A stretch of DNA of 64,000 nucleotides from assembly GCA_050248495.1 (NCBI GenBank), contig JBFWSG010000018.1, positions 39,494-103,493 of the forward strand, in the 5' to 3' direction. Of the stretch, positions 50,565 to 60,200 are shown piece by piece (position 1 is the stretch's first letter; each line of letters opens with the position of its first letter). The notes beneath the pieces were generated by a model that had not been told where the DNA came from, did not search any database, and saw only the letters and a program-made list of their open reading frames with translations. The translations under genes and the position numbers were made by a program. This DNA is from DASYDU01 sp050248495. GTDB lineage: Bacteria > Planctomycetota > Planctomycetia > Pirellulales > Lacipirellulaceae.

Positions 50565-51501
50565 ATCGGGCAACTCGCCGCTGGCGCCGCTGGGGCGCGA
50601 AGAATACGTGGAGCAGGCCCACTTGTTCCGCGCGCTCGGCGAGCGGCTGCGGGACAACGTGCCGATGCAGGAAGTGCTCGGCTCGGTGCGCGAGGAAGTG
50701 CTGGCCACGACCAAGCTGCCGATGGCGATCGACTTTCTGCTCTCGGAGCTCCGGCATGCGGGCGTATTGAGCACGGCGATGTCGAGGCTCACCCACTACT
50801 TCGCGCCGTTCCAGGTGTACGTGATTCAGGAGGCGGAAGACGAGCGGCGGCGGTTCGACCTGCGCGTGGCGCTGGAGATTTTGCGGCGCGAGGCGGAGTA
50901 TCGGGCCGAGGGGCCGACGCGACAGGGGTTGTTCCTTTATCAGTTCGAGGCGCTGTGCCGCAACCGGCTGGGGTACGATCGCGGATTGGAAGCGGTAGCG
51001 CGCGACCCGGCGTTCGACGAGACCTGGAGCGACTGGATTCGCACCGTGCGGCGGCAGATCGGCATGGTCGACCTGGCGGATTTGATCTACGTCCACAGCG
51101 AGTACTACCACCAGCGAGCGAATGGCAGCGAGCGCCAGCGAGCCGGGTCGTCCCCGACCCCGAGTGCAAGCGTCGACCCCGGGGTCGACGACGCCACACC
51201 TCGCACGGACGAAGTTCAAGGAGTCGCGCTCTTCGGCGAGCGCGAAGGCCGCATCGCGCTCGCCAATCGCCGCAAAGACCCGCTCTATCTGTTCGCCTCG
51301 CTCCACCGTCAGCTGGGCTATCCGGAGGTGCCGTTGCCGCCGCGGGTCGACGCCGAACAGGCCCTTTTGCCGCAGATCGCCCGGCGTTTGGAGCAGCTGG
51401 AAACGCGGATGAAGCTGGTCGAGGAGGAGCAGCGGGGCGGGATCGATCTCACGAAGTTCTACGCGCGGCCCGACTTTCCGCCGCCCGGGACCGACGACTA
51501 A
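50554..51501 (+). CDS. Hypothetical protein with REP-derived insertion
   Basis: A 315-residue protein of unknown function. The first 185 residues are alpha-helical and charged (ALGERLRDNVPMQEVLGSV, PMAIDFLLSELRHAGVLSTAMSRLTHYFAPFQVYVI). Residues of about 191-213 are low-complexity (ANGSERQRAGSSPTPSASV) and are encoded by DNA matching the window's REP palindromes. The remainder (LANRRKDPLYLFASLHRQLG; LLPQIARRLEQLETRMKLVEEE) is again ordered, with a coiled coil. The downstream part stays in frame, so the repeat was inserted without loss of the gene. Confidence 0.6.
   Translation: MANESGNSPLAPLGREEYVEQAHLFRALGERLRDNVPMQEVLGSVREEVLATTKLPMAIDFLLSELRHAGVLSTAMSRLTHYFAPFQVYVIQEAEDERRRFDLRVALEILRREAEYRAEGPTRQGLFLYQFEALCRNRLGYDRGLEAVARDPAFDETWSDWIRTVRRQIGMVDLADLIYVHSEYYHQRANGSERQRAGSSPTPSASVDPGVDDATPRTDEVQGVALFGEREGRIALANRRKDPLYLFASLHRQLGYPEVPLPPRVDAEQALLPQIARRLEQLETRMKLVEEEQRGGIDLTKFYARPDFPPPGTDD
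51125..51190. repeat. REP palindromes inside a coding sequence
   Basis: GCGAGCCGGGTCGTCCCCGA within 51125-51164 is the inverted form of the REP unit beside the transposase. CGTCGACCCC/GGGGTCGACG (51171-51190) is a perfect 20-bp palindrome directly after it. Both are in frame within the hypothetical gene. Confidence 0.8.
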
Positions 51502-51896
51502 CCGGCGTGGCTGCTGCGGGTTCCCGAAAAAACAGGCCGAAAATCGGGGGGAAATCGCGGTTCAACCGGTCGGTAGCTTGTGGTAAATTTGAACGGAAGC
51601 ACGAGTTGAGTAGCTCTGCGCTCGGGAAGACGACAGGACGTTGGCACTGGTGGGCAGGCGGATTGAATCGCCCATTGGTTGCTCCCAGGAGCGGCGCATT
51701 GGCTGGTGCTCATTGCGGTTGCCGGAGCCGAAGCGTCGCTGCGTATCAAGTTTCGCAGCGGATTGCTTTGGCCACCCTCAAAGGATTTGAGGTTCGTTGG
51801 CCGGCAGTTCTGCAATCGGAATCCCGCCCGACAGGTTCGCGCGTTTTGGCGTCGGCGATTTGCAACGATCGCTAGCACGCCGTTTAAAGATTTGCC
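51502..51896. other. Intergenic region without a supported gene
   Basis: These 395 bases lie between the hypothetical gene and the first CBS gene. Short frames exist (for example 51679-51912) but lack family features or ribosome-binding sites. A T/A-rich stretch near 51580 could hold the promoter of the CBS/kor genes, but no good pair of boxes was found. Confidence 0.45.
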
Positions 51897-52361
51897 GTGG
51901 ACTTCCAGCTGAGCTTAGAAAGCGAAGGCGTCGCCTCCGCTTACCCGGACCAACCGTTGGCCACTACGGTCGACGCGACGGTCGGCCAAGCGCTGCAACT
52001 GCTGCGTGCGCAGCGGACCGGCGCGGTGATGATCTGCGAAGGGCCGAAGCTGGTCGGCATTCTGACGGAGCGCGACGCGCTGAAGCTGATGGCGGCCGGC
52101 GCCGATTTCTCCCGGCCGGTCCGCGAAGTAATGTCCAGAGAGCCGGCGACGATTCCCGCGACGGCCACCGTGGCCGAGGCGATCCGCACCATGGCCGAGG
52201 GCGGTTACCGCCACTTGCCGATGGTCGACCCCGAGGGCCGACCGACCGGCGTGGTGGCCGTGAACGGAATTGTCCATTATCTGGTCGACCATTTTCCGGC
52301 CACCGTGTACAACCTGCCGCCCAACCCCAAGCCAACCACCAAGGAGCGCGAAGGGGCGTGA
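51897..52361 (+). CDS. Two-CBS-domain protein
   Basis: A 154-residue protein made almost entirely of a Bateman module. CBS1 has VDATVGQALQLLRAQRTGAVMICEGPKLVGILTERDALK and CBS2 has TATVAEAIRTMAEGGYRHLPMVDPEGRPTGVVAVNGIVHYL. Such modules bind adenosyl ligands (AMP, ATP, SAM) and sense energy state. The GTG start at 51897 lies shortly before korA, so it probably belongs to the oxidoreductase operon as a regulator. This role is inferred. Confidence 0.85.
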   Translation: MDFQLSLESEGVASAYPDQPLATTVDATVGQALQLLRAQRTGAVMICEGPKLVGILTERDALKLMAAGADFSRPVREVMSREPATIPATATVAEAIRTMAEGGYRHLPMVDPEGRPTGVVAVNGIVHYLVDHFPATVYNLPPNPKPTTKEREGA

Positions 52362-52541
52362 TGGCCCACACCTGTCGGCCGACGGCGGCCGCCAGCGACC
52401 CGCACAAACAGTTTCCGGGCGCAGCATCCCGGCCTGAGAGAGCCCAGCAATCATTTGTCTTTAACGATTCATTTCCAACAATACCGTTAGGGCCGGCGGC
52501 TCGCGTAAACCGCAGCGCCCGAGAAGGAATTGTCCCCCACG

Positions 52542-54482
52542 ATGTCCACTGCCACAGCAACTTCCCCAGTTCAAAAGTCTGTTCAAAATATTGACGAGGC
52601 CACGGTCCGCTTCTGCGGCGACTCTGGCGACGGCATGCAGCTGGCCGGTGGCCAGTTTACGAACACCAGCGCCCTGGCCGGCAACGACATCGCCACTTTC
52701 CCCGACTTCCCGGCCGAAATCCGCGCCCCGCGCGGCACGAAGGCAGGCGTCTCTGGCTTCCAGGTGCATTTCTCCAGCAAGGACATCTTCACGCCGGGTG
52801 ATACGGTCGACTGCCTGGTGGCGATGAACCCGGCGGCGCTGGCGACGAACGTCAGCGATCTCCGCGCGGGCGGCATCTTGATCGTCAACCAGGACGAATT
52901 CGACGTCAAAGGGCTAGAGCAGGCCGGTTACAAGTCGAATCCGCTCGAAGACGGCAGCCTGAAGTCGTATCGGCTGCTGACGGTCGACATGACGAAGCTC
53001 ACGCGGCTGGCGGTCGAGGGCCTGGGACTGAGCCAGAAGGACGGCGACAAGTGTCGCAACTTCTTTGCGATGGGGCTGGCATTCTGGCTCTACGACCGTT
53101 CGCTCGAGCCGACGCTGCGATATATCAATGAGAAATTCGGCAAGCGACCGGAAGTCGTCCAAGCGAACACTGCCGCGCTCAAGGCCGGCTACCACTACGG
53201 CGACACGGTCGAGGCGGTCAACACACAGTATCACGTGGCCAAGGCGAAGCTCACGCCCGGCACGTACAGCAGCGTGATGGGTAACACGGTGCTCGCCTGG
53301 GGACTGATCGCGGCGGCTCGTCAGAGCGGCAAACGGCTGTTTCTTGGCGCGTACCCGATCACGCCGGCGAGCGATATTCTCCACGAGCTGGCGAAGTACA
53401 AGAACTTCGACGTGATCACGCTCCAAGTGGAAGACGAAATCGCCGCGATGACCGCCACGATCGGCGCGTCGTTCGCCGGGGCGATGGCGGTCACGGCTTC
53501 CAGCGGCCCGGGCATCGCGCTCAAGGGCGAAGGCATGGGCCTGGCGGTGATGACCGAGCTGCCGATGATCATCATCAACGTGCAGCGCGGCGGTCCGTCG
53601 ACGGGCCTCCCCACCAAGACCGAGCAGGCCGACCTGTACCAGGCGATCTACGGCCGCAACGGCGAGTGCCCGATGCCCGTGATCGCGGCGAGCGGCCCGG
53701 CCGACTGCTTCGACGTGGCCCAGGAAGCCTGGCGGATCGCGGTGCGGTACATGACCCCGGTGATGCTGCTCACCGACGGTTACATCGCCAACGGTTCCGA
53801 GCCGTGGCGAATTCCCGATGCGGCGACCCTGCCGAAGATCGAAATCAAGCACCCCGGTCCGGCCCAGGATGGCGAAGCGTTTCTGCCGTACAAGCGCGAT
53901 GAGCGGCTTTCGCGGCCGTGGGCGCTGCCGGGAACGGCGGGATTGGAGCACCGCATCGGCGGCCTGGAGAAGCAGGATATTACCGGCAACGTCAGCTACG
54001 ACCCCGCGAACCACGAGCACATGGTCCACACGCGGGCCCAGAAGGTGGCGAACGTGGCAAAGGATTATCCTCCCCAGAAGCTCGACGGCGCGGCGACGGG
54101 CGATTTGCTCGTGCTGAGCTGGGGCGGTACCTATGGCGCGTGCGCGACTGCGGTCCATACGATGCAGGCGATGGGGCACGCCGTGACCCATTGCCACCTG
54201 CGCTACCTGAATCCGCTGCCGAACGATTTGGGCGACATCCTCAAACGGTTCAAGAAGGTGTTGATCCCTGAATTAAACCTCGGCCAGCTCAAGACGGTGA
54301 TCCGCGACAAGTACCTGATCGACGCCATCGGGCTCAACAAGGTGCAAGGCAAGCCGTTCAGCGTCGCCGAAGTAGAAGCCAAGATCGAAGAAATCCTCAC
54401 GGGCAAAAAGGTCGAACCCTCGGCCAAGGCCCCGCCTAAGCCGAAGATCGCCATGGCCGGCGTAATGGACGGCGGCGGCTGA
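52542..54482 (+). CDS. korA: 2-oxoacid:ferredoxin oxidoreductase, fused gamma-alpha subunit
   Basis: KorA with KorB oxidatively decarboxylates a 2-oxoacid, probably 2-oxoglutarate, reducing ferredoxin. The 646 residues fuse the gamma domain (VRFCGDSGDGMQLAGGQFTN, PAEIRAPRGTKAGVSGFQVHFS, about 20-200) with the alpha domain (GAYPITPASDILHELAKYKNFDVITLQVEDEIAAM and GASFAGAMAVTASSGPGIALKGEGMGLAVMTELPMIIINVQRGGPSTGLPTKTEQADLYQ). The ATG at 52542 is preferred to an upstream TTG. It is followed by a repeat spacer and korB. The exact substrate cannot be read from sequence. Confidence 0.9.
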   Translation: MSTATATSPVQKSVQNIDEATVRFCGDSGDGMQLAGGQFTNTSALAGNDIATFPDFPAEIRAPRGTKAGVSGFQVHFSSKDIFTPGDTVDCLVAMNPAALATNVSDLRAGGILIVNQDEFDVKGLEQAGYKSNPLEDGSLKSYRLLTVDMTKLTRLAVEGLGLSQKDGDKCRNFFAMGLAFWLYDRSLEPTLRYINEKFGKRPEVVQANTAALKAGYHYGDTVEAVNTQYHVAKAKLTPGTYSSVMGNTVLAWGLIAAARQSGKRLFLGAYPITPASDILHELAKYKNFDVITLQVEDEIAAMTATIGASFAGAMAVTASSGPGIALKGEGMGLAVMTELPMIIINVQRGGPSTGLPTKTEQADLYQAIYGRNGECPMPVIAASGPADCFDVAQEAWRIAVRYMTPVMLLTDGYIANGSEPWRIPDAATLPKIEIKHPGPAQDGEAFLPYKRDERLSRPWALPGTAGLEHRIGGLEKQDITGNVSYDPANHEHMVHTRAQKVANVAKDYPPQKLDGAATGDLLVLSWGGTYGACATAVHTMQAMGHAVTHCHLRYLNPLPNDLGDILKRFKKVLIPELNLGQLKTVIRDKYLIDAIGLNKVQGKPFSVAEVEAKIEEILTGKKVEPSAKAPPKPKIAMAGVMDGGG

Positions 54483-54577
54483 GTGAAGAGTGAGTAGGTG
54501 AGTAGGTTAGTACGTGAGTAGGTAGAAAACAGATTGCCTTGCACCTACTCACTTACTTACCTACTACCCTACTCACC
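54482..54577 (+). repeat. Octamer inverted-repeat spacer, korA-korB
   Basis: GTGAGTAGGTGAGTAGGTTA and GTGAGTAGGTAG words (54482-54525) are followed by CACCTACTCACTTACTTAC and CTACCCTACTCACC (54542-54577). The word family equals that of the rpsN-rpsH and rplR-rpsE spacers, 25 kb away and outside the ribosomal operons. The element begins right after the korA stop. About 56 unrelated nt follow before korB. Confidence 0.9.
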
Positions 54578-54633
54578 AGAGAGCAGCAAACAATTCAATC
54601 AGGTCGAAACTATTCCCAAAGGCACAACCCACC

Positions 54634-55659
<1,026 letters not shown>

Positions 55660-55692
55660 CGCGGGTCAGCTGGCCTAATAAGGACGTCGAGC

Positions 55693-56220
55693 ATGCTGAT
55701 CTGTCCCTACTGCCAGGCCGAAAACATCGAAGGCGCCGATGAGTGCGCCGAGTGTAGCCAGCCGCTCACGGACATGGGCCTGCGCGTTCCCGCGTCGAGC
55801 GTGGAAGCCGATTTGCTCCGCGACCGCATCGAACGGCTCTGGCCCAAAACGCCCTCCACGGTTTCGCCGAGCACGACGGTGGGCGAGGTGCTCCAAAAGA
55901 TGGTCCAGGAGACGATCGGCTGCGTGATGGTCGTCGACCAGGGCCAGCTGGTGGGCATCTTCAGCGAACGCGATGCACTGATGAAGCTCAACGTCGACGC
56001 GGCGAAGTCGTTCAACAAGCCGATTTCGCAGTTCATGACCCAGCGGCCGGTGACGCTGGAGACGAACGACAAGATCGCGTTCGCGCTCCATAAAATGAAC
56101 CTGGGCGGCTACCGACATATCCCGATTCTGTTCCAGGGCCAGTTGGCCGGCGTGATCTCGATCCGCGATATTCTGCGGTATCTGACCGAGCGGATCGAAA
56201 AAGCGCGGCCGCTGCGGTGA
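55693..56220 (+). CDS. CBS-domain protein with N-terminal zinc ribbon
   Basis: A 175-residue protein. The N-terminus is a rubredoxin-like zinc ribbon (CPYC, CAEC). Two CBS domains follow: VSPSTTVGEVLQKMVQETIGCVMVVDQGQLVGIFSERDALMK and LETNDKIAFALHKMNLGGYRHIPILFQGQLAGVISIRDILRYL. It should bind adenosyl nucleotides. It starts 33 nt after korB and is thus the second CBS protein beside korAB; a role in regulating the oxidoreductase is inferred. Confidence 0.88.
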   Translation: MLICPYCQAENIEGADECAECSQPLTDMGLRVPASSVEADLLRDRIERLWPKTPSTVSPSTTVGEVLQKMVQETIGCVMVVDQGQLVGIFSERDALMKLNVDAAKSFNKPISQFMTQRPVTLETNDKIAFALHKMNLGGYRHIPILFQGQLAGVISIRDILRYLTERIEKARPLR

Positions 56221-56255
56221 TTTTTCGGCGATTTTTGCCTCGTCCGGTGCCGAAT

Positions 56256-56283
56256 TTGACTGTATTGCGATTTGCAATACAAT
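56256..56283 (+). promoter_or_regulatory. Promoter with embedded operator of the toxin-antitoxin module
   Basis: TTGACT (56256-56261) and TACAAT (56278-56283) are 16 nt apart. Between and across them, TGTATTGC (56261-56268) and GCAATACA (56274-56281) form a perfect 8-bp inverted repeat with a 5-nt spacer. An antitoxin bound there would cover the promoter, giving autorepression. Confidence 0.75.
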
Positions 56284-56302
56284 TCATGAAGAGGCAAATC
56301 TC

Positions 56303-56620
56303 ATGGCTACCGGCCGAGCTTCCAAGAAGAGTGCATCTAATTCTGCGTCGCGCAAGAAGACCAGCCCGCTGATGGTCCGTCTCGATGAAAAGAGCAAGCA
56401 GAGTCTGGCGGCTGCCGCGGACCTGCGCCGCATCAGCGTCAGCGACTATGTGCGGACGGTGACCGTGCCGCAGGCCGAGCGTGAGGTGCGGGCGGCGCGC
56501 GAGAACGTGATCTGTCTATCGCCCGAAGAGCAGCTTGCCTTCTGGAACGCCCTCAACGAAACGCCAAAATTGACCCCCGCTCAGCGTCGATTAGGCGCGA
56601 TGATGCGAGGCGAGGCGTGA
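56303..56620 (+). CDS. DUF1778 antitoxin (TacA-like)
   Basis: A 105-residue protein of the DUF1778/TacA antitoxin family. The ribbon-helix-helix region is LMVRLDEKSKQSLAAAADLRRISVSDYVRTV (about residues 24-54). The C-terminal tail (SPEEQLAFWNALNETPKLTPAQRRL) would wrap around the toxin. The N-terminal 20 residues are basic and Ser-rich. The ATG at 56303 lies just after the operator. The stop overlaps the toxin start by 4 nt (GTGA). Confidence 0.88.
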   Translation: MATGRASKKSASNSASRKKTSPLMVRLDEKSKQSLAAAADLRRISVSDYVRTVTVPQAEREVRAARENVICLSPEEQLAFWNALNETPKLTPAQRRLGAMMRGEA

Positions 56621-57141
56621 GCGTCGAGTTTCCTGCGGGATTTGAGTTGCAGCGCCTGCAACGCGAACATCCGCGAAACCGCTTTCGATCGGGGCAACCG
56701 AAAGTCGACGATTGGCTGGCGACGAAGGCACTTCAACATCAAACGAAGCGGCTCTCCGTCACGAAGGTCCTTCTTGACGAGAGTAACTCCATCGTCGGCT
56801 TCTACACGCTGGCGAGTGGGCAGATTGATTGCAGTGATCTACCTCCGGAAGTTGCCAGGCACTTGCCGCGACGCACGTTGCCGGTGGCGATCCTGGCCTG
56901 GATGGGCGTTGCCGAGCATTGCCGGGGAGCGGGGCTCGGCGGGCGCTTGCTCGCTCAGGCTCTTCGCGACTGTTTTGACGCGGCCGCTACCTTCCCGTTT
57001 GTCGCCGTGGTCTTAGATTGCATCGACGACCGGGCAAAGTCGTTCTATGAGCAATGGCATTTCGCCGAAATGCCCGGCAATCCCTATCGGTTGTTTTTGA
57101 GCGCGAAACTACTGGATGCGTTGATGCAACCCAAGGAATAG
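56617..57141 (+). CDS. GNAT-family toxin (TacT-like N-acetyltransferase)
   Basis: A 174-residue GNAT enzyme. TacT-type toxins acetylate aminoacyl-tRNA and stop translation. The acetyl-CoA motif is GVAEHCRGAGLGGRLLAQAL; a tyrosine is in KSFYEQWHFAEMPGNPYRLFL; the substrate-binding half begins KVDDWLATKALQHQTKRLSVTKVLLDESNSIVGFYTLASG. The GTG start overlaps the antitoxin stop by 4 nt. Whether the toxin is active is not visible, but no key residue is missing. Confidence 0.88.
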   Translation: MSVEFPAGFELQRLQREHPRNRFRSGQPKVDDWLATKALQHQTKRLSVTKVLLDESNSIVGFYTLASGQIDCSDLPPEVARHLPRRTLPVAILAWMGVAEHCRGAGLGGRLLAQALRDCFDAAATFPFVAVVLDCIDDRAKSFYEQWHFAEMPGNPYRLFLSAKLLDALMQPKE

Positions 57142-57217
57142 TGCGGCGACTATGTCTCCTTGTGCCCCGAGCGGTATAGTTCTATAGCGACTCGTTCGCT
57201 GGAGGACGCGATTTTCA

Positions 57218-60200
57218 ATGCCGCAGCAATCTTCGATTCGCCGAAGTGAGGAGGCGTTGCTCGCCGGGCTGGCGGTCGATACGGCCTCCGCGCATCCGGT
57301 CGAGGTGCAGCAGGCGGTACAGCTCGCGCGACTCTTGGGGCGGCGTGCCGCGGAACTGCAGACGCCGCAGGAGCGGCGGCAGCAGGCTGAGCTCGACCGG
57401 ATGATCAATTCGCCGGGCGACAAGGTGACGCTGATGCAGCTCACCGATCAGGCGTTTCGTTCGCACCGTCCGCCGCGCGCCGCCGACCAATTGATCCACA
57501 TCCTCGACGTGCAGGGCGTGCCGCGGTTCTTCTCGCCGCTCGATCGCACGCTGCTCAAGGGCTTCCAATCGTTCGGGGCGTATCTGCCCGGCGTGGCGAT
57601 GCCGCTGGTCGAAGAGAAGATGCACCAGGAGACGGCCAACGTCGTCCTGCCGGCCGAGCCGGAGCTATTGGCCGAGCATCTCGAAGCCCGCCGCACGGAA
57701 GGCGTGCGGATGAACGTCAATCATCTCGGCGAGGCGCTGCTGGGCGAGGAAGATGCTCAGGCACGACTCGCCTCGTATCTTGCCACGCTGCAGCGGCCGG
57801 AGATCGAGGTCATTTCGGTGAAGATCTCGACGATCTACTCGCAGATTTCCGCGCTCGCGCGCGAGCACACGATCGAGGTGCTCTGCGACCGGTTGGAGCT
57901 GCTCTACCGCGCGGCGGCGAAGGCCCGGTTCACGCGCGCGGGTGGCACGGTCGTGCCGAAGTTCGTTTACCTCGACATGGAGGAATACCGCGACAAGGAA
58001 CTGACGGCCGAAGTCTTCATGCGGACGCTCGACCGGCCGGGGCTCGAGCAAGTGGCGGCCGGCATTGCGCTGCAGGCCTACATCCCCGATACGTTCCTCA
58101 CGCAAGCTCGGATCAACGCTTGGGCCCGCAAACGGGTAGAGCAGGGCGGGGCGCCCGTGACGATTCGCGTCGTGAAGGGCGCGAACATGGAGATGGAACG
58201 CGTCGAGGCGTCCTTGCGCTGCTGGCCGCAGGCGCCGTACAAGGCCAAGCTCGAAACCGACGCCAACTATCTGCGGATGCTCACCGAGGGATTCCGGCCG
58301 GAAAATCTCGCGGCGGTGCGGCTCGGCGTGGCGTCCCACAATCTGTTTTCGCTCGCATACGGATTGGTTCTTGCAGCCCGGGCGCAGGCGTTCGACCGCG
58401 TACAGTTCGAGATGCTCGAAGGGATGGCAAACCATCAGCGGCGCGCCCTGTTCGAGCTGACGCAGAATATGCTGCTCTACGCCCCGGCCTGCCGGCAGGA
58501 CGAATTTACGACCGCGATCGGCTACCTCATCCGCCGGCTGGATGAAAACACGGGCCCCGACAATTTCCTGCGGCACGCCTTCCGCATCGAAGTCGGCAGC
58601 GAGACCTGGCAGAAGCTGGAGCAGCAGTTCATCGAGGCGTTCGGGCTGATGAAGTCCGTGAGTTCCGCACCACGACGCATTCAGAATCGAAACGACCCTC
58701 AACCTTTAACTCTCCACTCTCAACCCTTCCGCAACGAACCCGACACCGACTGGTCACTCACGCAGAATGGCGAGTGGGCAACGTCGATCATGGAAGCCTG
58801 GCAGCCGCGACACGGCGAAAATGCCGCTACCATTCCCCTGGTAATCGCCGGCGAAGCGATCGAAGGCAGCGGGCCAGCGCGTGAATCTTACGATCCTTCG
58901 CGGTCGAAGACTGTCGTCGCTCGTTTCCATCAGGCGACGACTGCCGATATCGATCGTGCCGTAGTCGCTGCCCGCAAAGACACGAGCGGATGGCGAAAAC
59001 TCTCCGCGACCGAGCGACGGACGATCCTGTACCGCGTCGCCGGCGAGTTGGCCAAAGCCCGCGGCGAATTGATGGGCGCGATGCTCGCTGAAGGGGGTAA
59101 GACTCTCTTCGAAAGCGATCCCGAGGTCTCGGAAGCGATCGATTTCTGCCGATTCTACTCCGACTCGGCGAGCCAATTTCACGAGCTGACGAATCTGGCG
59201 GTCGAGGGCAGGGGAGTGGTGGTCGTCGTCTCGCCTTGGAATTTTCCCCTGGCGATTCCCTGTGGCGGCGTGGTGGCGGCGATGGCAGCCGGCAACACGG
59301 TAATCTTCAAGCCGGCGTCCGACACGGTGCTGATCGCTTACCAGCTCGCACAGTGCTTCTGGCGAGCTGGCGTGCCGCGTACGGCGCTCCAATTTGCACC
59401 CTGTGCCGGAAACGACGTCGCGCAATATCTCGTGTCGCATGACGCGGTGGATGCGGTGATCCTCACCGGCGGCACGGCCACCGCGGCCCGCATGCTGGCC
59501 CACAAGCCTACGATGCAACTGCTTGCCGAAACGGGCGGCAAGAACGCCACGATCGTGACCAGCCTCTCCGACCGCGACCAGGCGATCAAAAACGTGCTCC
59601 ACAGCGCATTCAGTCACAGCGGCCAGAAGTGCTCTGCCACGTCGCTCTTGATCCTGGAATCTGAAGTCTATCACGACGCGAAGTTCCGCGCTCAGTTCTG
59701 CGACGCCGTGGAAAGCCTCCGTGTCAGCTCGGCTTGGGAGCTCTCCACGAAAGTCGGCCCGTTAATTCGGCCGCCATCCGGCGAGCTGGAGGCGGCGCTC
59801 AAAGAACTGGAGCCGGGCGAAGAATGGGCCGTCATGCCGCGGCTGCATGTCGATGGCAATCCGCACCTCGTGAGCCCTGGCGTGAAATGGGGCGTACGGC
59901 CGAACAGCATCACCCATTGCACCGAGTTCTTTGGGCCCGTGCTCGGCGTGATGGAAGCCCGCGACCTCGATGAAGCGATCGACTTGGTAAACGCCACCGG
60001 CTACGGCCTGACTTCGGGCCTCGAAAGCCTCGACGACCGCGAGCAAGAACGCTGGCAAGAGCAGATTCGCGCGGGCAATCTCTACATCAATCGGCCCACG
60101 ACGGGGGCAATCGTCCTGCGGCAGCCGTTCGGCGGCATGGGGAAAAGCGCGGTTGGTCCGGGCATCAAGGCGGGCGGACCGAATTACGTCGCGCCCTTGA

